Shown in pieces: positions 11,851 through 23,451 of a DNA stretch of 64,000 nt. A model generated the notes under the pieces. The model was not told where the DNA came from. It saw nothing but the letters and a program-made list of their open reading frames with translations, and searched no databases. Source of the stretch: Isoetes taiwanensis (taxonomy: Eukaryota > Streptophyta > Lycopodiopsida > Isoetales > Isoetaceae); the NCBI GenBank assembly GCA_021234155.1, contig JAJEKV010000030.1:17350003-17414002 (forward strand), in the 5' to 3' direction. The translations under genes were made by a program, and so were the position numbers. Position 1 is the first letter of the stretch. Every line of letters starts with the position of its first letter.

Positions 11851-13624
11851 GTTTTGATATGTAGCATCCTCCTTGGAATTTTGTTGTAGGCATTGTTTGA
11901 AAGCTCAAACACCGAGCAAGAGCATCCGAAGCCGAAACTAAAGTGGATGCCTTATGTATTAGTTGTTGGTTTGAAAAATGCATGCATTTTTGGGTGGTTC
12001 TTTGAATGAAAAGAAAAACAGTTAAACATTAAACTTTGGTATTAATTGTTTATTTGTGACATAGCATGCTCATTATGTTGGCTTCTCTAAACACTGGAAG
12101 GCTCTTGCTTTGCTACTTATTGGAATAAGTGTGAACCAACTCCATGCAACACTTATCGAACTACAATAATAGTTCCATCTAAGATAGGGTGTTCTTGAAA
12201 GACAAGAGGCAAGAAACTCCTTGGCTACATCAAGGAGTTTTGTGATTTGAGTTGTGATGTTGAGATGTCATGTTTATGGTTATAGCTTCTTTTAGCATAA
12301 TCTATAGGTCTTGATATTAACCGCATTGCTCGTGAGTAAACAAAATATTATGTGAAAATTGAAGAATGTATCATTGTTTACATATTAGTGATAATGCACG
12401 TTAAAACATTTTAAGGTGGCCACATTCAGGCCGCTTAATTTTAAGATTTGATCTCATCCATTGAATAAAAGTCATTGAAATAAATGAGGAAATTAAATGC
12501 CGACATGTTCGATGTCTCGCTGTTCGGTGAGGGGACGGCCGCAATGGCCGAAGCTCGCAATCAGATTTCTCAAGTTATCTAATGCCAATTTGCACCTTCT
12601 AAGATCCCGCCTTTTGCTTCAAGGCCATCTAGGTCCGCTAACATATAATGAAGATTGTGTAACATTTGTCTCCAACATATTTCCAACATTTTGCCCAACA
12701 TATGTCCAATATATGCCCAACCACCGCCCAACATATATTTGAGATATGCCCAACATATATTAAAGACTTGCAAATGGTCGCTTTGTATTTGCCAAATGCA
12801 AGATTCTCATCACGCATAATTTCTATGTGGAACTATCGAGAGTTGAAGGAATTTAAGGAATAAAGGTACTTATTCCATCGAAGGATGGAGACGCTTCCAT
12901 AGATGTTGGCACATCAAGATATACAGTAAATATTGTCTACAGGGAAATCCTCTAAGAGTGAGTCTAATACATAGAACGTCTATTTCTTATTTCTTTTTGT
13001 TCTCATTTATTAGATGGCAAATAACACTATGCCCGGCGAATTGGCATTTTAGTGGCCAGAGATCTCTCCTGTGTTGAAATATGCAATGGAGTGGATTTAG
13101 AGTCTGCAAATTATTGCATTTTGAGGAGGTATTTAATTCGATTATACGAACCCACTTTGAGATGAGTTGTCTCACGTGTTGTGAGATATCATGCGCGGTT
13201 CGGATCAAAGACTCACCGATGCATTTGCTCAACTCAATACACGCATAATATTTTTTTAATAAATGATAAAAAAATGACGCGCTAGTGGTAAAAATGACGC
13301 ATTAGTGGTAGAAGATAAAGGTGCAAGATAGAGGGGCCAAGAAACAAAGATGCATAAAAATCTGATCAAGATAAAACTTTTATAATTTATGCTTCTTGTG
13401 TTTTTGATTTAGATGCTTGCCCTTTGTTAACAAATACATGGCACATGTTCGGATAAAAAATATGGTTCAATGAGGGCAATATCTGTCAAATTAACAATGC
13501 TTCAACCTGTTTGGAAACCATTAAATCGGTTGTTTGGAAATAGTTATCTCATTTTGCTAAAAACTTTTATCATTTCACCAAATTAGAGTGCAGTATCGAT
13601 AAGCAATTTATATCTTTGAGAACC
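11851..13624. other. No supportable gene; short CCCAACATAT-type repeat at 12665-12775
   Basis: Mostly AT-rich. At 12665-12775 short units of the form CCCAACATATNT are repeated several times. The ORF beginning at 12497 has no recognisable motif. The rest shows nothing identifiable. Confidence 0.35.
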
Positions 13625-14060
13625 TAGAGGAATCTTCATAGAATCAGAGGGTATCCAAGAGAATCTACATAGAATCGTGGAAAATCTAGGTGAATCTTGG
13701 GGCAATCTTTTAGGAATCTAGGGGAATATCGAAAGGATCTAAGGGAATCGAAGGGAATCTTCATAGAATATTTGAGCATCTATGGAAATCTTCTTAGGAT
13801 CTTAGAGAGTCTATGAGAATCTACATAGAATCTTGGGGAATTTATGTGAATCTTTAGAGAATCTTTGGAAATCTAGGAGAATCTTGATGGAATCTTGAAG
13901 ATCCTAAAGGGACTTCATAGGATCTAAAGGAATCTTCATAAAATCTTTAATAATCGAGGGGAATCTTGATGAAATTTTGGAGAACCTAAAGGAATCTTCA
14001 TAGAATCTATGGAAATCAAAGAGTATCTACATAGAATCATGGGGAATCTAGGTGAACCTT
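13625..14060. repeat. Degenerate short tandem array, GAATCTTCATAGAATCTAGGG type
   Basis: About 430 bp made of variants of a 13-27 bp unit centred on GAATCT(TCATAGAATCTAGGG). The same unit occurs in reverse complement at 18345-18490 (GATTCCCCTAGATTCTC), so the two arrays flank the intervening gene-fragment block as inverted repeats. Confidence 0.75.
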
Positions 14061-14092
14061 GATTTTAACACTTCTCATAGTACAAAGACTTG

Positions 14093-14240
14093 TATATATA
14101 TACAATTATATTTGTGTGTAAATGTGTGTAGACATTTTGATCCAGGCCGTCCATCTCAGATCTGGACGGCCCACGTTAAGCCCCCAAATAAGCCACTTCA
14201 AATGACCCCTTTATTTGGGGCTTTTGATCTGGGCCCTAGA
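14093..14240. repeat. Transposon-end-like sequence with palindrome (copy 2)
   Basis: Same order as 2090-2232: TATATATACAATTATAT, a GGCCGTCCA...TGGACGGCC palindrome at 14145-14171, then TTATTTGGGGCTTTTGATCTGGGCCC. It directly precedes the HSP70 leader-like region, so it may be one end of the element that captured the gene pieces downstream. Confidence 0.5.
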
Positions 14241-14516
14241 ATGTGCTTGATCAATGGCTTATATTTAATCGCCCATATTAAATGAAATAATTAATGCCAA
14301 CCGAGTGGCAAGAACCTATAGTTACAGAAATCTCGAGAGAAAGTCTTCGAGATGTTTCGGCAAAAAATGTCTTTGAGATATCTGATTTCTTCAAGCCCTG
14401 ACTGCTCTGCTCTGTTCGATAACCCATTCATACTCGATCCACTCCTCCGGCCAAGTTAAGCTTGGGATCTTGTGTTTTTGTCAAAAATCCGTCTGTTTTT
14501 TTCTTAGATCTTGGAG

Positions 14517-14664
14517 ATGGCCGGAAAGGGTGAAGGCCCTGCCATTGGTATCGATCTTGGTACTACCTATTCTTGCGCCGAGTTTGGCAAAGATGATCGT
14601 GTTGAGATCATCGCAAGTAACAAAGTTAGGCATCCGTTGCTTTCCGCAGGCTTCCTATTTCTTC
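14517..14664 (+). pseudogene. HSP70: HSP70 N-terminal fragment
   Basis: Starting at ATG 14517, the first ~20 codons read [20 protein letters not shown]. This is the conserved start of plant cytosolic HSC70/HSP70 and includes the first ATP-phosphate-binding loop (IDLGTTYS). About 33 codons remain similar (to VEIIA near 14615), after which the match is lost and the frame stops at TAA near 14670. Family members are about 650 residues, so only the 5' end is present. A leader-like sequence precedes it. It lies in the same orientation as the NAGLU and WDR4 pieces that follow, consistent with capture by a transposon. Confidence 0.85.
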
Positions 14665-15195
14665 TCGCATAAATGTCTTCTTAGATTCGCCCATGTTCAT
14701 TTTGCTTTCTCAAGTATTTTCTTTTACCGTAGCATTGCATCCAGTATTCAATTGATCCTTCATATGATCTACTTCTAAACGTGAGAAACCGAGCATCGCC
14801 AAGACGAGGTCTTTGGTACGACCGTCTGTGCACGATTTGCGAGAGATAATGCAACAGGTATTTTATAAGTTAAGAATGGTTTGTTTTATGAAAGGGCAAA
14901 TGCCGGACATGATTCTTAAGCTTGTGTTGCGTGTAATTAATCGCCGAGGGCTCTTGGTTGATGCATGCTTTTATGCATGAAGAACCACAAACAGTGTCCC
15001 TTATTGAATCGATTTCGAAGCTTATCCTTTTGGATTTGCATTCCATCTATGTGCGACGGATTTGGCGATGTTTTTGAGCTACCCTTTGCGCATGATGCCT
15101 AGTGCTTATGCCCGTTCAAAGATCACTTACGGCCTCTCCTTCTTTTTATTCTCAAGGCCATTCACGTACCATGATTGGCGCATAGCTGTGGTAAG

Positions 15196-15425
15196 CTTTT
15201 TGTTGATCTAACAAGGTAAATGCTTTCGAAGCTTGCAAATCAGCTATACATGTCTGCTCTCCTGTCCTTTGAAAACAAAGATATGGTTAACCTGAAGAAG
15301 TACAAGATTTTGCTTCGGATCTTCTGGTGGATCTGAAGACTGTTCTACAAGCTGACAATGGTTTCCTTCTTGGGCATTGGTTAGAGAATGCGAAGCAGGT
15401 AGCAACGTCTCAAAACGAAATGGAA
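15196..15425 (+). pseudogene. NAGLU: Alpha-N-acetylglucosaminidase fragment
   Basis: Two adjoining frames read FVDLTR-stop-MLSKLANQLYMSAL and then, after a one-base shift near 15320, LVDLKTVLQADNGFLLGHWL followed by ENAKQVATSQNEMEL. These correspond to the C-terminal alpha-helical region of plant NAGLU, a lysosomal/vacuolar heparan-type glycosidase (family GH89), around its DLTRQ...LSKLANQ and LL..D..FLLGTWLE motifs. The in-frame stop and frameshift make it non-functional. A short piece of one or two exons, on the same strand as its neighbours. Confidence 0.8.
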
Positions 15426-16367
15426 CTGGTATTTAGTTTTCCGCAATGTTTATTGCATTTTTGTCCCTTCGATTTGTCTACTGTTTGGCAATTCGCCCAA
15501 TCCTGATCCGAGTTTGCATTTCCCTGCATATTGTGCTAACTCTGGGTATTTACCCTTTTTGCAGGCAAAATCCTTCGAGTTCAACTGGTGGTAATTTGAA
15601 GGCCAAATGCACGTGGTTACATGCAGAACAGGTGATCATGTACTATTTGTTTCATCAATAAAGAGATTTGTTTTGTCAATAAGGGGGTCAGATGCACATA
15701 ATGGGCTGTGTCTTATCTTCTTGATTGTTGCAGTTACGTCAAAAAATCCAGCTTCAAGCTTGTTAGAATCCAGAAACATGAGCGTGTCGAGTGCTAATAC
15801 CAGGGCTACATGGATTTCATGTTCACCCTTCAGGAGACACGTCAAAGGTATGCCTTTCTACTGGTTAAAACTCAACTTCTAATCTTGAGAGCTTAGCAGA
15901 AGGTAATCATTCTGTATTGTTGAAAGAGTTTAAAACCAGTAGCTGTTGCTTCGAACTTTGACAATGCTTATGAGGATGCACATAAAAATGAAAATAAGTC
16001 AATATGGCATTACACTCATATCTCCCTTCATATCGCTCATGCTAGAGGAGATAATCGTGCGTGTAATTGTATCTGCTAAAATAAGTATCCGAAATTGACT
16101 TCTGCCAGTTCTACCTTAGCCAGATCAGGTCTGGCTTTCATATAGGAACATAATTTGGCTTATGACTTGATGCTGCTTACCAAACAATGTAGATTTCGCA
16201 ATAAGCAATGTAAAGAAGTGCGTAAGGCACTATTTAAATCTTTATGCATGTGTGTTCCTGTTCTTCAATTAGTTTAATTATTTGGAGAATCTTTTAGTTA
16301 GGTATTTTTATCATTATTATTCCTGTAATTTGATAATTGTATTTTTACAAGAACATTTTTTTTCTAG
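15426..16367. other. Intron-like and unassigned exon-like sequence
   Basis: Contains two segments bounded by splice-like signals (TTTTTGCAG near 15565 to CAG/GTGATC near 15632; TTGTTGCAG near 15732 to AAAG/GTATGC near 15848). Neither can be assigned to a gene with confidence. They may be further exons of one of the captured genes. Confidence 0.3.
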
Positions 16368-17345
16368 ATTCGACTTTGGGATTACTCGGAGGGTAGTTTG
16401 CTGGATACTTTTGATGTGGCAAACGTGGTCAGTCTGTTGTGTCCACTTTTCCTGCATGTATGTCTTGCTATCTGTTTTCTCTGTTTTTGTTGTGAAACTT
16501 ATTTGGACTAATGGGCAGAATGAGGCAACGGATGGCCTTGTTGGTGGAGTTCATTATGTCTAGAGTTCCATGCAGTTTTAGGCATTGCTACAAGCCAGAT
16601 GGAACATACTGTTGCAGCAATCATTGGGGGGTACATATTCTATCCCTAGAAAAAAAAGTGGTCTTTTATTTTATTGTTGGAAACTTAGGTTGTAGCTGGA
16701 CTATGTAGTTCGCTTCGCGTAATTCATTCTCCTTTCTGATTTTCAATTCTTTAAGTGGAAGTGAAACCGAACTGGACACTTCTCCCTTACCCGCCTTTAG
16801 AAATGAATGGAGCCCCAGGCTGTCTTTTCAGATGAAGCTTTTTCAGTCTCATTTTGGATGCGAGCATCAGACCCAACAAATATGGCTGCTTTTAAGTAGT
16901 GTATGCGTTATCATCTTGTGTTTACTGCCAATTCCAGAGAATTTAACTATTTTCACCTTCTTTGTGAAATCATCTTGTGTTTACTGCCAATTCCAGAGAA
17001 TTTAACTATTTTCACCTTCTTTGTGAAATCCCTGTGCGTATAGCTACTATACTCGTAGTCTTTGAGCCATTTTTGAATCTTTGTGGCTATTTTGATTAAT
17101 TTGAAATGGGCTGCAGGTTTTATGGAGTTCTGCTACTTCGATGTGATATTGGAACAAAGAAACTATGTTTATGAATGTAATATTTCTTCACACTAAGATG
17201 ATGCATGGTTCTCCAGACAATTATTTTAGAAGAAAAAATTTGTCCAACTAGCCTGCAGTTTGATCAACATGGGAATTTATGGGTAGTTGCTAGTGCAGCT
17301 GAAACAATGGTCATTGACAATTTTGGGCACCCTCTTGTGCTTGGC
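16368..17345 (+). pseudogene. WDR4: WDR4/TRM82-like tRNA methyltransferase subunit, several exon pieces
   Basis: After a TTTCTAG acceptor, the piece from 16368 reads IRLWDYSEGSLLDTFDV, matching the WD repeat of plant WDR4 (VRLWDY..GSLLDTCEV). WDR4 is the non-catalytic partner of the tRNA guanine-N7 methyltransferase. A second piece near 17118-17175 reads GVLLLRCDIGTKKL (compare GVVLLSCDLS). A third at 17205-17345 reads CPTSLQFDQHGNLWVV (compare FIPTSL....GNLWMV). Introns are retained between pieces, so this is not a processed copy. N-terminal repeats are absent and frames are interrupted. Confidence 0.68.
16912..17029. repeat. Perfect 59-bp tandem duplication
   Basis: The segment starting CATCTTGTGTTTACTGCC is repeated head to tail with an offset of 59 bp inside a WDR4 intron-like region. 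The near-perfect identity indicates a recent duplication. Confidence 0.9.
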
Positions 17346-18344
17346 CAGTCCCTTTGTTTTGTGTATTTGGAATTGTTGACCGAGCACAATAAGCTTTTGA
17401 CTGTGGCAGTTGGTCATTATCTTCCTCACCATCTTACACTCTAATAATGAATGAAAAATTGTTTCACCATCTTACACTCTAATAATGAATGAAAATTTGT
17501 TTCATTGTTAATACAACCGAGACAGAGAGAGCAGAGCACTACCATATTTAGCTGTTCTAGAATTCATGTAGCTACATCGTGGTTTTGAATACCAGCGTTG
17601 CAATTTTTTAACACTTGCAAAAAATTGATTTGGGCAACCAGCCGTAAATGCATGATCTGACAATTCCACTCAAAACATTTTGCGTCGTTAAATGGCAATC
17701 GAAAATAATGTTCAAAGATTTGGAATTAATCCAAAACCATTTTGCAAACTAAAATAATGTTGAAAGATTTGCAATTAACATAAAATCATTTTGCTTTGGG
17801 CCTTGGTTGGCGGGTCTTTGATTGGCTCAAAGAATATAAAAAAGGAGCAAAATACCCTTCTTGCTTCCAGAAGAATGGTGCTTACTGGATCTAGCATGAG
17901 GGTGGCAGCGGCCAGAAAGGCCACAGTAAGCTCTCACCCTCTCAATTGTATACCTTTGTCCTTTAGGGGAAGATTTTAACATGAGTGGATGCAAGAAGCG
18001 TTGCAACTCTAAGCTATTGATCAGGTCTTGAAGGGCGCCTGCAATTTGATAGCTCATTGAGTTGTGCAACCGTTTAACACTAGCCCAATGAGTCATATGT
18101 TGAAGGGTTTTCAATAGCTGTAGAGTTTTGGATTGCAAATAACAAAGTTTTAATGGTGGATGCCATCGCAATGCGAGGTGTTGAATGAAAACCTTTTTCT
18201 CTTGCTTCTCAATCCCATTATGCAAGTTAATCCAAGGCAAAAGCATACACCATCATATGGATAATACTATACCTACTTTAAATGTATTATCATTGCATAA
18301 AGTAGGTCCAGCTATTGTAATTCTGGTTGCATAAGATTCCATCA
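17346..18344. other. No supportable gene
   Basis: A minus-strand frame of 139 codons (17827-18246) is protein-like in part (SYQIAGALQDLINSLELQRF) but unrecognised. A small tandem duplication, CACCATCTTACACTCTAATAATGAATG, sits near 17427-17490. Otherwise AT-rich. Confidence 0.3.
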
Positions 18345-18490
18345 AGATTCCCCTAGATTCTCAAAAATTTCAGAAAGATTCTGCTAGATTCCCAAAGATT
18401 CTCTTAAGATTTGCTTAGTTTCTCCTAGATTCCTAAAGATTCTCTAAAATTCTTAAAGTTCTACAAAGATTCCCTAGTTTCTTAACAAAA
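18345..18490. repeat. Reverse-complement copy of the GAATCTT array
   Basis: Units such as GATTCCCCTAGATTCTC and AGATTCTCTTAAGATT are the reverse complement of the units at 13625-14060. With that array it brackets the HSP70/NAGLU/WDR4 block as inverted repeats. Confidence 0.65.
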
Positions 18491-18948
18491 TTTTCTTGAG
18501 ATGGGTTCTATGATTTTGAACTTGGATATTTTGCATCCAACTCCAGAAAAATGTTGCATGATAATCGTTGAAACCTAGAGTTTTCGCATCCAACTTCTAT
18601 GCTATTTTTGAATTATGCAAATCACTGGAGGTGAAGAGCTTCAAAATCATTCACAAAACCAAATAACTAAATAGATCGAGATGAAAATGGAAAAACCTTT
18701 CATTCAGGGGATATTAAAAGAAGTTATTTAGGGAAGCCCTTTTAGCAGAGTAAAATCCTTTGTTTAACATTTTCAATTGAAGAAATTATTTAGGGAAGTT
18801 CTATAATCACATGGGATTCAATCACGCATAAAGTTTTGGCATTAAACACTGACAGGATATTATGAATATTGCAGAGACCACACCAATTCAGTATAACATC
18901 AACCCCAAAAACAAAAAGGAAGAACTGTTTACTTAAATCTATATAATA

Positions 18949-21185
18949 CTAGTAATGGTACCCAGCGTTGCTGGGCATAAGTTGGGAACCTGTGTAGACG
19001 AAAATATATTCATCTCAGACTCCTTTTCATAAATCTAATAGAATAGAAACCAAGTCCAGCATTGCTGGGCTATAATAGGTTTTTGTATATTCAACACCCT
19101 TCCCTTTCCGTTGTCTTTTGCTCTATCCCACGTTTCCTTACTTCATCATTCTCTTACGCTCTTTCTTTTTCCCTTTTCCCTTATTCCTATTTTTCCTACA
19201 CGTCTTCTTTTCCCCTTCTCCCCCCTTTTTTTTTAACTCCTTCTCCCTCCCCTTCCATTCCCTTCTCTTTCCGCTTTTCTTTTTCCCTTTCCCTTTTTTT
19301 AATGGAGTTTTTCCCTTTCCTTTTTAGTCTTTCCCCTTTCTTCCTAATTTTCCTGTGCCCTTTTTCCTTTTCCCTTTCCTCTTCCTTTTCCTTTTCTCTT
19401 TCCCTTTTCCCATGCCCTTTTTTTTGTTTTCTTTTTTTCCATCTTTTTCATGTGCCCCTTTTCTTCCTTTCCCCACCCTCTTCCTCTTTATCCCATGTTC
19501 TTTGTTTTCCCATTTCTCTCTCCCCTTTTTTTTACCCTTTTACTTTTCCCTCCTCCCCCTCCCCCCTCCCCCCTCCATCTCCATTTTCCTTCCTTTTTTT
19601 ATCCTTTCTCTACCCTTTCCCTTTTTCCTGTGCCTTTTTCCCATTTCCGTTTCCCCTTCCTTCTCCTTTTCTTTTTTCCCTTTTCATTTTCCCTTGCCTT
19701 GTTCCATTCCTTTTTTCCCACTTTTTTTTACGTGTCCCTTTTCCTCCTTTCCTTACTCTCTTCCCCTTTTCCCTTTTTCTCTTTCCTTATTCCTCTTTTT
19801 CTTTTTTCATTTTCCATGCTCATTTTCCCTTGCTTTCTTTCCCTTTCCTCACCCTTTGCCTCTTCCATTTTTCAAGTGCCCTTTCCTCTTTCCTCTCCCT
19901 TTTCCTTACGCCCTTTTTCCCTTCCTTTTCCCCCTCCCCTTTTTGCCTCTCTTTTCCTTTTTCCTTTGCCTTCCTTTTTCATCCCTTCCCCTTTTCCATG
20001 TGTCATTTTCCCTTCCCTTTCCCCCTTCCTTTTCCATTTCTTTTTCCATTTTTATTTTTTAATACCTTTTCCATTCCTTTTTCCTCACCTTTTCTACGTG
20101 CTCCTTTTCCTCCTTTCCCACCCTCTTCCCCTTTTCCCATTTTCCATTTTCCATTTTCCATTTCCCTATCCCCCTTTCTCCTTTTCCTTTCCCCTTTCCC
20201 ATGCCCTTTTTCCCTTTCTTTTTTTTCTTTTCCTCACCCTTTTCCTTTTAAAATTTTTCCCATGCCCTTCGCCTCTTCCTCTTTTCCATTTTTCCCTCTC
20301 GTTTTCTCGTGCTCTTTTTCCCTTCCCTTTTCGCTTCCTTTTTTATTTTTCCTTTCCCTTTTTATTTTCCCATGTCTTTTTTCATCTCTCCACCATTTGT
20401 TTCTTTCCCTTTTTCCCTTTCCTTTTCCTCCTTTCCTCACCCTTCGCCTTTTCTCGTTGCCCTTTTTCCCTTCCTTTTCCTCCCTCCCCCTTCTTTTACC
20501 TTATGTTATCCTTTTTCCCATACTATTTTTCCCTTTCCTCACCCTTTTCCTCTTCCCTTTTTTCTCATGTCATTTTCCCTTCCTTTTTCCCCTTTCCCCC
20601 TTCCCCTTTTCCTCGTGCCTTTTTATCCTTCATTTTCCCCTTTTGTCCTCCCTTTTCCTTTTCCTCTTCCTCTTAAGAGATCAAACCGTGACTAATCACA
20701 GTGGTGGGAAGTCGTGCGATAAATCTCGACCTCCGAATGCAATCGGATGATCTCATCTCTCCACCATTTGTTTCTTTCCCTTTTTCCCTTCCCTTTTCCT
20801 CCTTTCCTCACCCTTCGCCTTTTCTCGTTGCCCTTTTTCCCTTCCTTTTCCTCCCTCCCCATTCTTTTACCTTATGTTATCCTTTTTCCCATACTATTTT
20901 TCCCTTTCCTCACCCTTTTTCTCTTCCCGTTTTTCTCATGTCATTTTCCCTTCCTTTTTCCCCTTTCCCCCTTCCCCTTTTCCTCGTGCCTTTTTATCCT
21001 TCATTTTCCCCTTTTGTCCTCCCTTTTCCTTTTCCTCTTCCTCTTAAGAGATCAAAGCGTGACTAATCACAGTGGTGGGAAGTCGTGCGATAAATCTCGA
21101 CCTTCGAATGCAATCGGATGATCTCAACCATCCAAATTAGGGTTTCATTCATGACATACTTACGCTATAACATTATAATATAAGA
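18949..21185 (-). mobile_element. Non-autonomous Helitron with pyrimidine-rich body
   Basis: Read on the minus strand, the element starts with TC at 21185 (TCTTATATTATAATG) and ends with CTAG at 18949. Eight bases inside the CTAG lies a 15-base hairpin, CCCAGCAACGCTGGG (18961-18975). The flanking bases are A at 18948 and T at 21186 on the plus strand, the A/T insertion site expected of Helitrons. No Rep/helicase is encoded. The body from about 19080 is almost pure C/T on the plus strand, so the long plus-strand frames there (for example 19062-20750) are low-complexity Phe/Pro/Ser/Leu strings, not genes. A second hairpin (CCAGCATTGCTGGG) lies at 19057-19070. Confidence 0.8.
20384..21125. repeat. 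Tandem duplication of about 371 bp inside the Helitron
   Basis: The unit running from TCATCTCTCCACCATTTG to CAATCGGATGATC occurs twice head to tail, with a junction near 20754. It includes the end of the pyrimidine tract and the non-pyrimidine tail (GTGCGATAAATCTCGACC). The copies are nearly identical. Confidence 0.9.
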
Positions 21186-22389
21186 TTTGAATGCTTTATT
21201 ATGTGCAACAGTATTACGTTTAGGGCCTATTCTATTAATACGGAGATGTACACAGTGTATGTGCAATGCTTTATTTTGTAGGCATTGGTGCCTTGCTATC
21301 TAATTTGGTCATTGACAACTTCTCTCGACAATATGTCAGACACTTAAAAAATATAAGTACAATGTCACGTCGATATTATGCAAAATCCAAATGGGAGAAT
21401 ACAAATAGCAAGTCGTATCATGAAGACATCCTGCCCAAAGGTAAAGTTTTTTGTAGGTGTAAGATATCTAGCAATCAATGCGTATTTAAATGGCAAATGG
21501 AAATCATACAATACTTATTGTATATATTCATACGCTTGTTGGGGACCCTTATCTGCTATATGAAATAATTGGGATACATTCATAATTTAAGTAGGTTGAA
21601 AGTGTGTGTGGATGCATTTTCGCTAAGATTGTTTAACATATACACTTATGCTACCATCATTTAATTGTGGAAGAAAACTTGCAAAATTCCATGATTTTTC
21701 ATTGCGACCACTGTCGCTGCGTAGAGCAAATATTGTGAAAAAAAAGAAAATGGTGCAAAACACTGGCCAAAATGCTCCAAATTAGTGGTTCTGATGAGGT
21801 TTTGGTATGCTAGGGTGGAGTCATCATTCGGTGTCAAATAGGAGGTATCACTTCATAGTACATGCTCCGGAGGTGGGCGAACCCACTTGGATTACTGGGT
21901 ATGGTGGGTGGCAAGGTCTATCACCCTGTAGCACAAAATCTCTTCAGCTGTGCAAATTGCTACATCATCCTCTTCAAGTTTCTTGGGTTTTCTATAGCCG
22001 ATCTAATTGATCCTTCTCTAGGTGGGAACGCCTGGGAGATTACTAGATGACTTATCTTCTATAAAGGTTTTAAAACCATAGTTTCTCTAATTACTATATT
22101 AGATGGTACCATGTCTGTTTGTTTTACTCGTTGTCATCTCTCATCAGGATGTTAATAGTGATTTCAACTCTACAGGTTTCAGATAAATGGAGTTTCAACT
22201 AGTAAAGAGAAATGTTCGTGCATAATCTAGCATACAGCCATTTGCTAGCATGCCGTGCTGGCCAGTCCACCGAATATTGAGAAGTCCTGGATGGAGAGAC
22301 AATGGACGAAAAAGTTCTCATAAATAATGGTGAGCTTCTGACTGCAAGAAGTTGTAGTAAACAATGGTGGGCTCCCACCTCTACCCGGT
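21186..22389. other. No supportable gene
   Basis: Short frames at 21266-21568 and 21807-22050 on plus lack recognisable motifs. Nothing else identified. Confidence 0.3.
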
Positions 22390-23451
22390 GAACTTCCACT
22401 ATGGTAATGACTTCTTCTAACTTAACATTAGATAGCATGAAAGTCGAGCTATCCGACTCGACTTTGCTAGATAGTTTTTTTTGTACATTTGAGTTGTTTA
22501 GTTCGATACTCACCAAATTGTCAAATTATTCTTGACATTCTGCAAATCAATCTTTGACTACATATTTGACTTTGGTTTATACATTTACCTTGACTCTTTT
22601 AATTTAATTCAAATTTAGCTTTGCTTTTATATTTGACCTTGCCCACTTAAGGTAACTTCAACTTTCAATTTTCTCGATAAACTCTTCATTGAGACTCTGT
22701 AATCGTGATATTATTTTTGCTAACGAGTTGCCTTCCATTCACAAAACTTTCTTGACTGTATCTAAAATTAGAATTTAAAAAACCAAGGCAATAGCAATAA
22801 GCCCCTTAGTGTGATCTCCATTTATTGGGAACTTTGATGGAGATACACTCCATGTATTTTGTCCCATAATCTGTGAAAGCCAAGGCAAAAGTATTAGAGT
22901 TATTATCTTTACAGAACCAATTTAGTGGTTGCCAAATGGGACCATATGTCAAACATGGTTCAAGTCAACGTCGTCTCAAATAATGTTGCAGAGTCCAAGA
23001 GAATCGTAATTCCAAAGAATTTTGAATATTCCAAAAGGAGGTCCATTACGGACTAGGAAACAAGTTTTTACCATGGCACTTCCGACAACATTGGATGTTT
23101 TTTATTCTGTAGATGAAATAGTTCTAGTAAATAGTGTTGAACTTCTAACTGCTAGAAGTTCTAATAAACAATGACGAGCTTCATTGAATGGCTATCAGGC
23201 AAGGCATTTAGCTTCAAACTTCATGATTTTGGACTAGATACAGACTCCCATTTGTGCGACAGGACAATTGAGATGATAAAATCTCAAACAAGAAGAACGT
23301 TAAAGACACTAATACTTCACCATGTGATGCCAATGGATTATGATACTTAAATTCGACTTGAACAAACAAAATTTTGGGGTTAACCTATGACTATAAACAG
23401 ACTAAGAAACTATATGAAACTATACGACAATGTTGAACGACCCAACTTCCA

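Noticed and set aside
19062-20750. 562-codon plus-strand ORF and overlapping long frames
   Set aside because: Pure C/T low-complexity sequence gives stop-free frames in any phase; the predicted peptide is a Phe/Pro/Ser/Leu string. It is the body of a Helitron.
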